Shown here piece after piece: positions 1 to 4,696 of a stretch of 10,574 bases of DNA; the first letter of the stretch is position 1, and each line of letters begins with the position of its first letter. The notes under the pieces were generated by a model, which was given only the letters and a program-made list of their open reading frames with translations, had not been told where the DNA came from and searched no databases. This DNA comes from CAYGFH01 sp964356315 (GTDB taxonomy: Bacteria > Patescibacteriota > Microgenomatia > UBA10105 > UBA927): NCBI GenBank assembly GCA_964356315.1, contig CAYHHA010000043.1, forward strand, positions 1 through 10,574, given 5' to 3'. The translations under genes were made by a program, and so were the position numbers.

Positions 1-60
1 GTATTTAGTATTTAGTATTTAGTATTTAGTATTTAGTATTTAGTATTTAGTATTTAGTAT
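1..60. repeat. Heptamer tandem array, unit TATTTAG
   Basis: Eight perfect consecutive copies of TATTTAG occupy 2-57, with one base before and a partial copy after. The array runs off the left edge of the window, so its true length is unknown. It is followed within a few bases by a different heptamer array. No coding potential is seen. Confidence 0.95.
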
Positions 61-64
61 TCCA

Positions 65-85
65 AAATCTTAAATCTTAAATCTT
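65..85. repeat. Heptamer array, unit AAATCTT (3 copies)
   Basis: Three perfect copies of AAATCTT at 65-71, 72-78 and 79-85, preceded by TCCA. The same unit with the same TCCA lead-in is found in seven copies at the extreme right end of the window (10526-10574). This is one of two heptamers shared between distant sites here. Confidence 0.9.
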
Positions 86-146
86 GTAGCCTAAGCTACT
101 TCCAGCTCGCTAAGCTACGAAGCTACCCTCGCTCACTCGCTTCGCG
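86..146. repeat. GCTAAGC-type palindromic region overlapping the hypC 3' end
   Basis: This segment is a patchwork of short inverted repeats. GTAGC at 86-90 pairs with GCTAC at 95-99. GCTAAGCTACGAAGCT lies around 109-124. A six-base stem (ACTCGC, GAA, GCGAGT on the minus strand) is formed by 132-146. The GCTAAGCT-CGAA core resembles the inverted repeat at 4554-4588, suggesting a dispersed palindromic family. The repeat appears to supply the last codons of the HypC-like gene. Its function is not known; it could act as an mRNA 3'-end hairpin. Confidence 0.5.
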
Positions 147-302
147 AGTATCGACCTTCCCAATCGCAACATCCCCATATACCTCCAAAGGATCCCCTAC
201 CTTCACATCCTTTACCATACCAATTCGCACCTTAGTCCCATCCTCCATCGTAGCAATATCTCCGTTTATTTCTATCACTTTTTTTGGAATATTGATACAC
301 AT
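123..302 (-). CDS. HypC/HupF-family small protein (orphan)
   Basis: A 59-residue protein translated from ATG at 302 to TAG at 123-125. It opens with MCINIPKKVIEING, matching the HypC/HupF start (Met-Cys, then a proline at residue 6), and continues with VKVGDPLEVYGDVAIGKVD, the family's small beta-barrel pattern. HypC binds HypD through Cys2 and helps deliver the Fe(CN)2CO unit during NiFe-hydrogenase maturation. Cys2 is present, but the family's conserved histidine (the VLVHVGFA stretch of E. coli HypC) aligns without gaps to Tyr42, and the long C-terminal helix is missing (E. coli HypC has about 90 residues). No hydrogenase or other hyp gene is nearby. The last few codons run into a palindromic repeat. 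No Shine-Dalgarno is evident. Family membership is fairly secure; a hydrogenase role is doubtful. Confidence 0.72.
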   Translation of the reverse strand: MCINIPKKVIEINGDIATMEDGTKVRIGMVKDVKVGDPLEVYGDVAIGKVDTREASERG

Positions 303-321
303 GCGATTTACCGTAAGTAAA

Positions 322-396
322 GTAGTAAGGGATATGTAGTATGGGATAAGGAATATGCCGTATTCTCCTTACTGCTTACTACGTACTACTTACCCC
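322..396. repeat. Dispersed palindromic element, copy A
   Basis: About 75 bp closely similar to 2829-2900: both begin GTAGTAAGGGATATGTAG and end in degenerate TTACTAC heptamers (here TTACTGC, TTACTAC, GTACTAC, TTACCCC at 369-396). The left arm GTAGTAAGG and an inner AAGGAATA can each pair with the right arm TATTCTCCTTACT, so two alternative hairpins are possible. It lies about 20 bp upstream of the HypC-like start codon, and copy B lies in a similar position upstream of another minus-strand gene. Confidence 0.7.
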
Positions 397-400
397 TAAA

Positions 401-500
401 NNNNNNNNNNNNNNNNNNNNNNNNNNNNNNNNNNNNNNNNNNNNNNNNNNNNNNNNNNNNNNNNNNNNNNNNNNNNNNNNNNNNNNNNNNNNNNNNNNNN
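401..500. other. Assembly gap (100 N)
   Basis: Exactly 100 undetermined bases, the usual placeholder for a scaffold gap of unknown size. Both flanks are heptamer-type tandem repeats, which explains why assembly failed here. Reading frames crossing it are not meaningful. Confidence 0.98.
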
Positions 501-563
501 CTCGAAACTCGAAACTCGAAACTCGAAACTCGAAACTCGAAACTCGAAACTCGAAACTCGAAC
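501..563. repeat. Heptamer tandem array, unit CTCGAAA
   Basis: Eight perfect copies of CTCGAAA at 501-556 followed by a ninth, CTCGAAC. The array starts directly at the N gap and probably continues into it. The apparent reading frames with repeating SSFEFRV peptides are translations of this repeat, not genes. Confidence 0.95.
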
Positions 564-574
564 AACCTCCCATC

Positions 575-604
575 TTGCGTCCATCTCTCATAACAGTCTA
601 TCAT
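575..604 (+). promoter_or_regulatory. Probable promoter of the Met-rich membrane protein
   Basis: A -35-like TTGCGT at 575-580 and a -10-like TATCAT at 599-604 are separated by 18 bp. They lie about 40 bp upstream of the ATG at 646, just after the heptamer array. The -10 is 5/6 consensus; the -35 is weak (3/6). Confidence 0.45.
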
Positions 605-628
605 GAATAGAGTACAACTGCTCTTAGG

Positions 629-640
629 AAGGAGGTGACA
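629..640 (+). promoter_or_regulatory. Strong Shine-Dalgarno
   Basis: GGAAGGAGGTGA lies a few bases before the ATG at 646 and contains the full anti-16S complement AAGGAGGTGA. It fixes the start codon of the downstream gene and suggests high translation. Confidence 0.85.
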
Positions 641-645
641 CACAT

Positions 646-990
646 ATGGCAAAAAAAGTAAAAGTAACAAGACGATCTGAACCAAGATCTAGCTCAGGTT
701 TTGATACGATGAGTGTCGCCGTGCTGTTGGTTATGGCAATCTTTGGTGGACTCGTTGGCTATTATTTGGGACTTGGCGCCACATCACCACAAGCTGTTTC
801 TCTAAAAGAAGCTGCGATCATGATGAAAGAAAAAGGACTCATGATGGAAGACTCAGGCCGAATCATGGAAGCAAAAGGAATTCAATTCAAGGATAAAGAA
901 TTGCAAGACAAAGGAAAACTCATGATGGAAGGTGGCTCAGTTATTTCTGGCAGAGGTGTCGGAATGATGGGTATGATGCAAGGATATTAA
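646..990 (+). CDS. Met-rich single-span membrane protein, unknown function
   Basis: A 114-residue protein with a basic N-terminus (MAKKVKVTRRSEPR), one transmembrane segment at about residues 22-44, and a hydrophilic C-terminal half that is probably extracytoplasmic. After the membrane segment comes an imperfect seven-residue pattern with glycine at a fixed place (Gly64, Gly71, Gly78), rich in methionine pairs (59-60, 66-67, 93-94, 107-108, 110-111). It has 11 Met in about 60 residues and no Cys or His. Met clusters of this kind can bind Cu(I) or Ag(I), but that is only a possibility; an amphipathic surface helix is equally likely. The gene is monocistronic, with its own promoter, a very good ribosome binding site and a terminator. 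I do not recognise a named family. The coding call is firm, the function open. Confidence 0.85.
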   Translation: MAKKVKVTRRSEPRSSSGFDTMSVAVLLVMAIFGGLVGYYLGLGATSPQAVSLKEAAIMMKEKGLMMEDSGRIMEAKGIQFKDKELQDKGKLMMEGGSVISGRGVGMMGMMQGY

Positions 991-1017
991 ACGTTCGCGA
1001 ATGTTTGATAGTGAATC

Positions 1018-1043
1018 TCCCCCGATCAATATCGGGGGATTTT
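1018..1043 (+). terminator. Rho-independent terminator
   Basis: A perfect 9-bp stem TCCCCCGAT / ATCGGGGGA (1018-1026 with 1031-1039), a CAAT loop, then TTTT. It lies 28 bp after the stop codon of the Met-rich protein gene. It also lies just beyond the convergent CPBP protease gene; on that strand no T-run follows, so its action there is less certain. Confidence 0.85.
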
Positions 1044-1065
1044 CGTGATATAGGGAAAAACTGTA

Positions 1066-1740
1066 TCAAAGATACAGAGCAACCGTCATGTTCCAGAAGA
1101 TGTGGACGAGAATGGGAGCCACCAAGGATCCTGTTGTCACAAACAACATGCTGTTTGCAAACGCGAGCACGAAATCAGTCACGATAAACAACACCAACGT
1201 CATTCCTGATAAATGGTTTGATGTTACGAGTATGGGGATATGGAGCATAAGAAAAAGCACAGATCCCATACAGGCACTGTAAAACAAATTTTTTGTTTTC
1301 TCGTAGATGCGATTAAACACAAATCCCCGACTAAGAATTTCCTCAGAAATTGCGGTGGCCAGAGACAGCAAGATAAGAAAAAATCCATACTCTTTAAATG
1401 CCGCAATTGGCTGAACATCCAATTTACCGTATTTAATGGTATGCATCACTATCCCCTCTATCGCAAACACCATGCCAAACCCAAGCCCTATATAGATGCT
1501 GGTAAAAAGTTTCTTTCCCGTTATTCCGAGCGATTCGATGGTCCGTTTTTCTTTGTTTTGTATGTACCAGAGTACGGGGCCTATAAACACGATTGGCTTT
1601 GCGATAAATTCGTCAAACCATTCAGGTAGGTGCAAAAAGTATCGATATAAACTCCAGATAAGGAGCACCCATGCCCATGTCTGATAGACGGATTCAAGAG
1701 AAAAAACAGGAGATTCAATTTTTTTTGATTGTTTTGCCAT
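1066..1740 (-). CDS. CPBP family intramembrane metalloprotease (CAAX/Abi type)
   Basis: A 224-residue multi-span membrane protein of the CPBP (CAAX protease and bacteriocin-processing, Rce1-like) family. The three signature motifs are present in order: EExxxR as Glu133-Glu134 to Arg138 (SEEILSRGF), FxxxH as Phe163 to His167, and HxxxN as His213 to Asn217. In Rce1-type enzymes these glutamates, histidines and the asparagine form the glutamate-based active site inside the membrane. About six hydrophobic helices are visible. Bacterial members process peptides or confer bacteriocin self-immunity, and some act in abortive-infection or regulatory systems; the substrate here is unknown. The ATG at 1740 has no clear Shine-Dalgarno. 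The gene starts 45 bp after the end of the HEPN-like gene on the same strand, so co-transcription is likely. Confidence 0.88.
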   Translation of the reverse strand: MAKQSKKIESPVFSLESVYQTWAWVLLIWSLYRYFLHLPEWFDEFIAKPIVFIGPVLWYIQNKEKRTIESLGITGKKLFTSIYIGLGFGMVFAIEGIVMHTIKYGKLDVQPIAAFKEYGFFLILLSLATAISEEILSRGFVFNRIYEKTKNLFYSACMGSVLFLMLHIPILVTSNHLSGMTLVLFIVTDFVLAFANSMLFVTTGSLVAPILVHIFWNMTVALYL

Positions 1741-1785
1741 TACTTATAACAATAATCTGTTTATATATGCTTCGCAAGGGTGGGT

Positions 1786-2283
1786 TCAGTCTCGGTTGGA
1801 ACGAATTACTTTCGTATCACGAACTGCTTGTTCCATTGTTTCAGTAATCATCGAAATCAGTTGTCGTGCCTGATCCAGCGTTAAAGCGCGATAGTTATGA
1901 GGGAAATAATGAAACACGAGGTTTCGTCCGTTTTTCCACGTGTGCCAAAGTCGCGTCGCTAAATCTTTTCCGAACCGAAGCACAATTTGTGCATACGCAC
2001 TGCGTCTTCCCAGTTTTTTAGCCAAATTCGGACTGAGCGCTTTTCCAATTCTAAAATGATCACTTTCATAGTCACGAGTATCGATAATATCCAAGTCGAG
2101 AAATAAATCTTTTAAAAACCCCTCATAGAGCTTCGCGTACGGAAACACGAGATAGGAGTAATCAGTCGGCTCCTGATCCCGATGATTCACACTGTCGGCC
2201 AGTAGAAACGCCCCATCCCCCAACAAAACTCGCTTGGGTTCAGATAAATACTGCCACACGATTGATCCTTCAGAGATATCCAT
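1786..2283 (-). CDS. HEPN / RnlA-like ribonuclease-type domain protein
   Basis: A 165-residue soluble protein, probably all helical. Near the C-terminus it has WKNGRNLVFHYFP with Arg120-N-L-V-F-His125, the Rx4H motif that forms the catalytic site of HEPN ribonucleases. The context (TDYSYLVFPYAKLYEGFLKDLF, then HFRIGKALSP, then the Rx4H helix and a final long helix) resembles the C-terminal HEPN domain of RnlA, the RNase LS toxin, but the N-terminal and middle domains of full-length RnlA are absent. If active it would cleave RNA as a dimer. There is no RnlB-like antitoxin beside it. The gene starts 3 bp after the stop of a five-span membrane protein, with its Shine-Dalgarno (GAGGTG) inside that gene's end, so the two are translationally coupled. 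Family assignment is from recognition and motif; enzymatic activity is inference. Confidence 0.6.
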   Translation of the reverse strand: MDISEGSIVWQYLSEPKRVLLGDGAFLLADSVNHRDQEPTDYSYLVFPYAKLYEGFLKDLFLDLDIIDTRDYESDHFRIGKALSPNLAKKLGRRSAYAQIVLRFGKDLATRLWHTWKNGRNLVFHYFPHNYRALTLDQARQLISMITETMEQAVRDTKVIRSNRD

Positions 2284-2286
2284 GCA

Positions 2287-2754
2287 TCACCTCACAAAGA
2301 GAACAGTTAATACGAAAAACAACACATAGACACCAATCAATACTCGTTGTTGTGTGGTTCTAGAGACTGGGACTGCGATCATCGTATACCAACTATCGAG
2401 ATTTCCAGACAACCGCCACTCCCCTGCCTGCCAGAGCATCATGGTTACGTACAACGATAATACGAGTCCGCTTGCCAGAAAACTCCCAGAAGACGTGAGG
2501 ATGAAAAAACACACACCGGTAAATGCACCAAAAAACACCATCCCCCGAAATGGAGAGGGATTCAGATGGAAAAACACTTCAGCCACATCGAGAAAAAATA
2601 TACCAACGATTCCGCCCAATACAAACAGGAGAGTATCTATAGACGGATGAATAGACCACTTGAGAAACGCCACGACGATCAGATACACCACAGAGGCAAT
2701 GATGAAAAAAGTAGGCTTTCTCCGAACAATTTCTTTTACGTGTTCAATCTCCAT
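2287..2754 (-). CDS. Five-span membrane protein coupled to the HEPN gene
   Basis: A 155-residue integral membrane protein of unknown family. Hydrophobic segments lie at about residues 14-32, 39-59, 70-87, 92-110 and 135-154, after a charged cytoplasmic N-terminus (MEIEHVKEIVRRKP). A distinctive stretch is DVAEVFFHLNPSPFRG between spans 2 and 3, and MLWQAGEW ends span 4. I chose the ATG at 2754 because AGAGGA lies at proper distance before it; a longer frame reaching 2817 would put the Shine-Dalgarno inside the gene and start in repeat-like sequence. It is the first gene of the cluster membrane protein, HEPN protein, CPBP protease. The 3-bp gap to the HEPN start suggests that the two products are made together and may act together, but no function can be assigned. 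Confidence 0.8.
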   Translation of the reverse strand: MEIEHVKEIVRRKPTFFIIASVVYLIVVAFLKWSIHPSIDTLLFVLGGIVGIFFLDVAEVFFHLNPSPFRGMVFFGAFTGVCFFILTSSGSFLASGLVLSLYVTMMLWQAGEWRLSGNLDSWYTMIAVPVSRTTQQRVLIGVYVLFFVLTVLFVR

Positions 2755-2828
2755 GGTCCATCCTCTGATCTTTGTATATTCTAAGCTAACCCAAACCACC
2801 CAAGCACCAAACACCAAAATAATGTTTT

Positions 2829-2900
2829 GTAGTAAGGGATATGTAGCATGGGGTAAGGATTATGACAATATTCCCCTTACTACTTACTACTTACTACTAA
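2829..2900. repeat. Dispersed palindromic element, copy B
   Basis: Second copy of the element at 322-396. Left arm GTAGTAAGGGATAT pairs with right arm AATATTCCCCTTACTAC, enclosing about 25 bp that include a second GGGGTAAGG able to pair with the same right arm. It ends in three perfect TTACTAC heptamers (2877-2897). Differences from copy A mostly keep the pairing. It lies about 75 bp upstream of the membrane protein/HEPN operon start. The 2755-2828 stretch between holds only CCAAAC-type low-complexity sequence. Confidence 0.72.
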
Positions 2901-2959
2901 TATCCAACCCGTAACCCGTAACTTTTTCCTCCGTTCTTCTAAGCTACTAATAAAGTATA

Positions 2960-3244
2960 TCACTCCTCCCCGTTTTTTAATTTCTTCATTTTCCACATAA
3001 ATAGCTTTGGCTTACTGGTCGCATTGGCATCTTTGACGAAGGACATCGCTTTCTCGAGAATTGCCCGCGGCACGGTTTTTGCGAGACGAATATAGAGAGA
3101 TTTATGTTTATAATCCCCCAGCTGATCGGATAGATATATTCCATACGATTGAAATTCACGGGAGATATATTTGTCCTCCACAGGATTAAATTTGAGAAGA
3201 ATCTGCCCAATACTCTGTATATCAGATGATTTTTTAGCTTGCAT
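2960..3244 (-). CDS. Conserved-looking 94-aa protein, unknown function
   Basis: A 94-residue, basic, soluble protein. Its C-terminal two thirds (about residues 31-90) form a compact, motif-dense block: FQSYGIYLSDQLGD, then HKSLYIRLAKTVPR, then AMSFVKDANATSKPKLFMWK. I have the impression of similar short proteins in other CPR genomes but cannot name a family. There is no membrane segment and no Cys pair. The many Lys/Arg residues would suit nucleic-acid or ribosome contact, which is a guess. A weak AGGGG lies about 10 bases before the ATG at 3244. It stands alone between two repeat-filled gaps; its stop lies about 200 bp from the next gene in its direction. Confidence 0.7.
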   Translation of the reverse strand: MQAKKSSDIQSIGQILLKFNPVEDKYISREFQSYGIYLSDQLGDYKHKSLYIRLAKTVPRAILEKAMSFVKDANATSKPKLFMWKMKKLKNGEE

Positions 3245-3393
3245 ATACGTTTACCCCTACCGATGCATATTCAAGAATTATCAAATTCCAAATATCAAAA
3301 TACAAACAAATTCCAATTCTAAAAATCCTAAATCTGTATTTTGTATTTTGAATACTGTATACGATATACTATATACTAAACTCTAAGGTCACT
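3245..3393. repeat. AT-rich low-complexity intergenic stretch
   Basis: Non-coding stretch between the Pth gene and the 94-aa gene made of short degenerate motifs (AAATTCCAA, ATCAAAATAC, TGTATTTTG, ATACTATATAC). No gene, terminator or clear promoter was found. Its texture is like 10466-10525 and 8755-8826, suggesting decayed tandem repeats. Confidence 0.55.
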
Positions 3394-3435
3394 AGTCCCC
3401 AGTCTCTAGTCTCTAGTCTCTAGTCTCTAGTCTCC
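3394..3435. repeat. Heptamer array, unit AGTCTCT
   Basis: Six consecutive heptamers: AGTCCCC, four perfect AGTCTCT (3401-3428), and AGTCTCC. Degeneration at both edges with a perfect core is typical of slippage-driven arrays. Five bases later a different heptamer array begins. Confidence 0.93.
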
Positions 3436-3440
3436 ACGAT

Positions 3441-3475
3441 CCATGAACCATGAACCATGAACCATGAACCATGAA
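3441..3475. repeat. Heptamer array, unit CCATGAA
   Basis: Five perfect copies of CCATGAA. The same heptamer, in eight copies and in the same orientation, lies at 10063-10118, more than 6.5 kb away. It ends 14 bp from the stop codon of the peptidyl-tRNA hydrolase gene. Confidence 0.95.
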
Positions 3476-3489
3476 CGGTAAACTATGAG

Positions 3490-4080
3490 CTAATTAAACC
3501 TATTCATCGTCTTATCAATTCCCTCAATCAGCGTCATACGAATAGCCTCAACGGCATATTTAATCAATTTCTTTAGTTCCCCTGCCTCAGACTGGGTAAA
3601 TCGGGATAATACAAAGGTGACGACGTTTCTATGTCCCATATTCAAGTCAGTTCCTTTTTTAATATCCTCTTTCCCTCGCCCTATGCCCAATCGAAACCGC
3701 ATAAACTTATCTGTTCCTATGTGGGTGATAATCGACTCCACACCATTATGCCCAGCGGTGCCACCGCGCTCTCGAATACGGATTTTACCTATAGGAAGAT
3801 CTAGATCGTCATGAATCACCCAGATATCAGAAGGTTCAACTTTATAAAATTCCATCAATCTCTTTACTGCCTCACCGGAATTATTCATAAATGTTACCGG
3901 TTTTACGAGCAGTACGTCTCCCACTTTTGCCACATATGCCATACGTTTATCGTCCTGAATCCAGGAAAGAGAGTCTCTGCCTATCTCGCGGGCGAGCTTG
4001 TCTATGACCATAAACCCTATATTATGGCGCGTATCCTCATAATCTACCCCTGGATTTCCGAGTCCGACAATCATTTTCAT
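3490..4080 (-). CDS. pth: Peptidyl-tRNA hydrolase
   Basis: A 196-residue Pth, the essential esterase that frees tRNA from peptidyl-tRNA dropped by ribosomes. The full-length bacterial pattern is present: VGLGNPG at residues 5-11 with Asn9, TRHNIGF with catalytic His19, the FMNNSG loop with Met65/Asn66, HDDLD with Asp91 (which orients the histidine in the E. coli enzyme), and GHNG with Asn112. A GGAGG lies about 8 bases before the ATG at 4080, fixing the start. It is separated from the upstream Tic20-like gene by a terminator, so it should have its own promoter, although I found no consensus pair in the short gap. The extension after about residue 155 is somewhat unlike E. coli but within family range. 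No odd residues. Confidence 0.97.
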   Translation of the reverse strand: MKMIVGLGNPGVDYEDTRHNIGFMVIDKLAREIGRDSLSWIQDDKRMAYVAKVGDVLLVKPVTFMNNSGEAVKRLMEFYKVEPSDIWVIHDDLDLPIGKIRIRERGGTAGHNGVESIITHIGTDKFMRFRLGIGRGKEDIKKGTDLNMGHRNVVTFVLSRFTQSEAGELKKLIKYAVEAIRMTLIEGIDKTMNRFN

Positions 4081-4134
4081 ATGTTTGGCCTCCCTTTCAT
4101 CTTTATACTACCACACATACCGATGCTTGGTCAT

Positions 4135-4203
4135 AAAAAACCACAACACGTGACAGACGCATGATGAGTACTCAAATATCATGGTTCTATCACGTGTATT
4201 GTG
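4135..4203 (-). terminator. Nested-dyad Rho-independent terminator of the Tic20-like gene
   Basis: Directly after the stop codon on the minus strand lies a long hairpin. ACACGTGA / TCACGTGT (4146-4153 with 4190-4197) encloses CATGAT / ATCATG (4160-4165 with 4178-4183), with symmetric 6-nt internal loops. An outer CACA / TGTG pair adds to the base. On the minus strand it is followed by GTGG and six T (the A run at 4135-4140). The arms are longer than a minimal terminator needs. Confidence 0.8.
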
Positions 4204-4533
4204 TTACTTCATTTTTGCAAGCTGTTTCTCTGCAATGTCCCCAACAAATGGGACTTTGTACATCTCTCCTTGGAACGCTTTCCACATACATACGATCCAG
4301 AGGACAAATGATGCGAGAGAAAGAAGTAATCCAACGAGCCACCCTAATATAGGGATAAATCCTAGCGCGATGTTCAGAACGAAAATGCCACCAAACAAAA
4401 CGGTTGATTGCATTGCGTGAAATCGCACGACTTTACTCTGCTTCTCAACGAGAAGGAATATCACACCTGTGATAAATCCGAGTAAATAGGATGCTGCTGC
4501 CATTAAATTTTCATTTCCTTTTGCTTCTGCCAT
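4204..4533 (-). CDS. DUF4870 / Tic20-like membrane protein
   Basis: A 109-residue protein with three hydrophobic segments (about residues 11-29, 44-61 and 63-85). The signature EKQSKVVRFHAMQS sits between spans 1 and 2 and is typical of the DUF4870/Tic20-like family. The C-terminal tail VPFVGDIAEKQ also fits the family, whose members often end in a 'P.VGdiA' motif. The role in bacteria is unknown. I place the start at the ATG at 4533: a strong AAAGGAGGTGA lies 8 bases before it. The in-frame GTG four codons further upstream overlaps this Shine-Dalgarno and is not a plausible start. The leader contains an inverted repeat (4554-4588) just before the ribosome binding site, and a terminator follows the gene, so it is probably monocistronic or the end of a leaky operon. 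Confidence 0.88.
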   Translation of the reverse strand: MAEAKGNENLMAAASYLLGFITGVIFLLVEKQSKVVRFHAMQSTVLFGGIFVLNIALGFIPILGWLVGLLLSLASFVLWIVCMWKAFQGEMYKVPFVGDIAEKQLAKMK

Positions 4534-4539
4534 AGTTAA

Positions 4540-4551
4540 ATTCACCTCCTT
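4540..4551 (-). promoter_or_regulatory. Strong Shine-Dalgarno for the Tic20-like gene
   Basis: Minus-strand AAAGGAGGTGA ends 8 bases before the ATG at 4533. It decides the start against the in-frame GTG that it overlaps. Confidence 0.85.
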
Positions 4552-4553
4552 TA

Positions 4554-4588
4554 GAAACGCTTGCTGAGCTTTCGAAGCTTAGCGTTTC
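4554..4588 (-). promoter_or_regulatory. Inverted repeat in the leader of the Tic20-like gene
   Basis: GAAACGCT (4554-4561) pairs with AGCGTTTC (4581-4588). Alternatively GCTGAGCTT (4563-4571) pairs with AAGCTTAGC (4575-4583) around a TCG loop. The two foldings compete. The element ends a few bases from the Shine-Dalgarno, so it could influence translation. The GCTAAGCT-CGAA core resembles 109-124. Confidence 0.5.
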
Positions 4589-4592
4589 TTAA

Positions 4593-4660
4593 GTCCGCCG
4601 ATAATCGCTCCCCGCCAATCCTTCATAACATAAATGAAGGCGGGGTAAGATGTGGCGGAC
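4593..4660. repeat. Three-tier hairpin element
   Basis: Nested complementary arms: GTCCGCC / GGCGGAC (4593-4599 with 4654-4660), CCCCG / CGGGG (4610-4614 with 4641-4645), and CCTTCAT / ATGAAGG (4620-4626 with 4634-4640), with short internal bulges. It lies between the hydrolase stop and the Tic20-like gene. Neither strand has a T-run after it, so it is not a standard terminator; an RNA-stability or processing hairpin, or a mobile palindromic repeat, is possible. Confidence 0.6.
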
Positions 4661-4696
4661 ATACACCTCTCTTCACATTATCACGCATAAAAAAAA

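Noticed and set aside
379..685. Several minus-strand reading frames with repeated SSFEFRV peptides
   Set aside because: They are translations of the CTCGAAA array and the N gap, and shadow the true start of the gene at 646.
1088..1684. Plus-strand reading frames of 60-129 codons
   Set aside because: They are antisense shadows of the CPBP protease gene, whose motifs are unmistakable on the minus strand.
2755..2817. Longer N-terminus for the five-span membrane protein
   Set aside because: A ribosome binding site precedes the internal ATG at 2754, and the extension lies in low-complexity sequence.
4534..4545. GTG start four codons upstream for the Tic20-like protein
   Set aside because: It overlaps the Shine-Dalgarno AAAGGAGGTGA that is correctly spaced for the ATG at 4533.
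4593..4660. Rho-independent terminator for the hydrolase operon
   Set aside because: Neither strand has a T-run after the stem; kept as an unexplained hairpin element.
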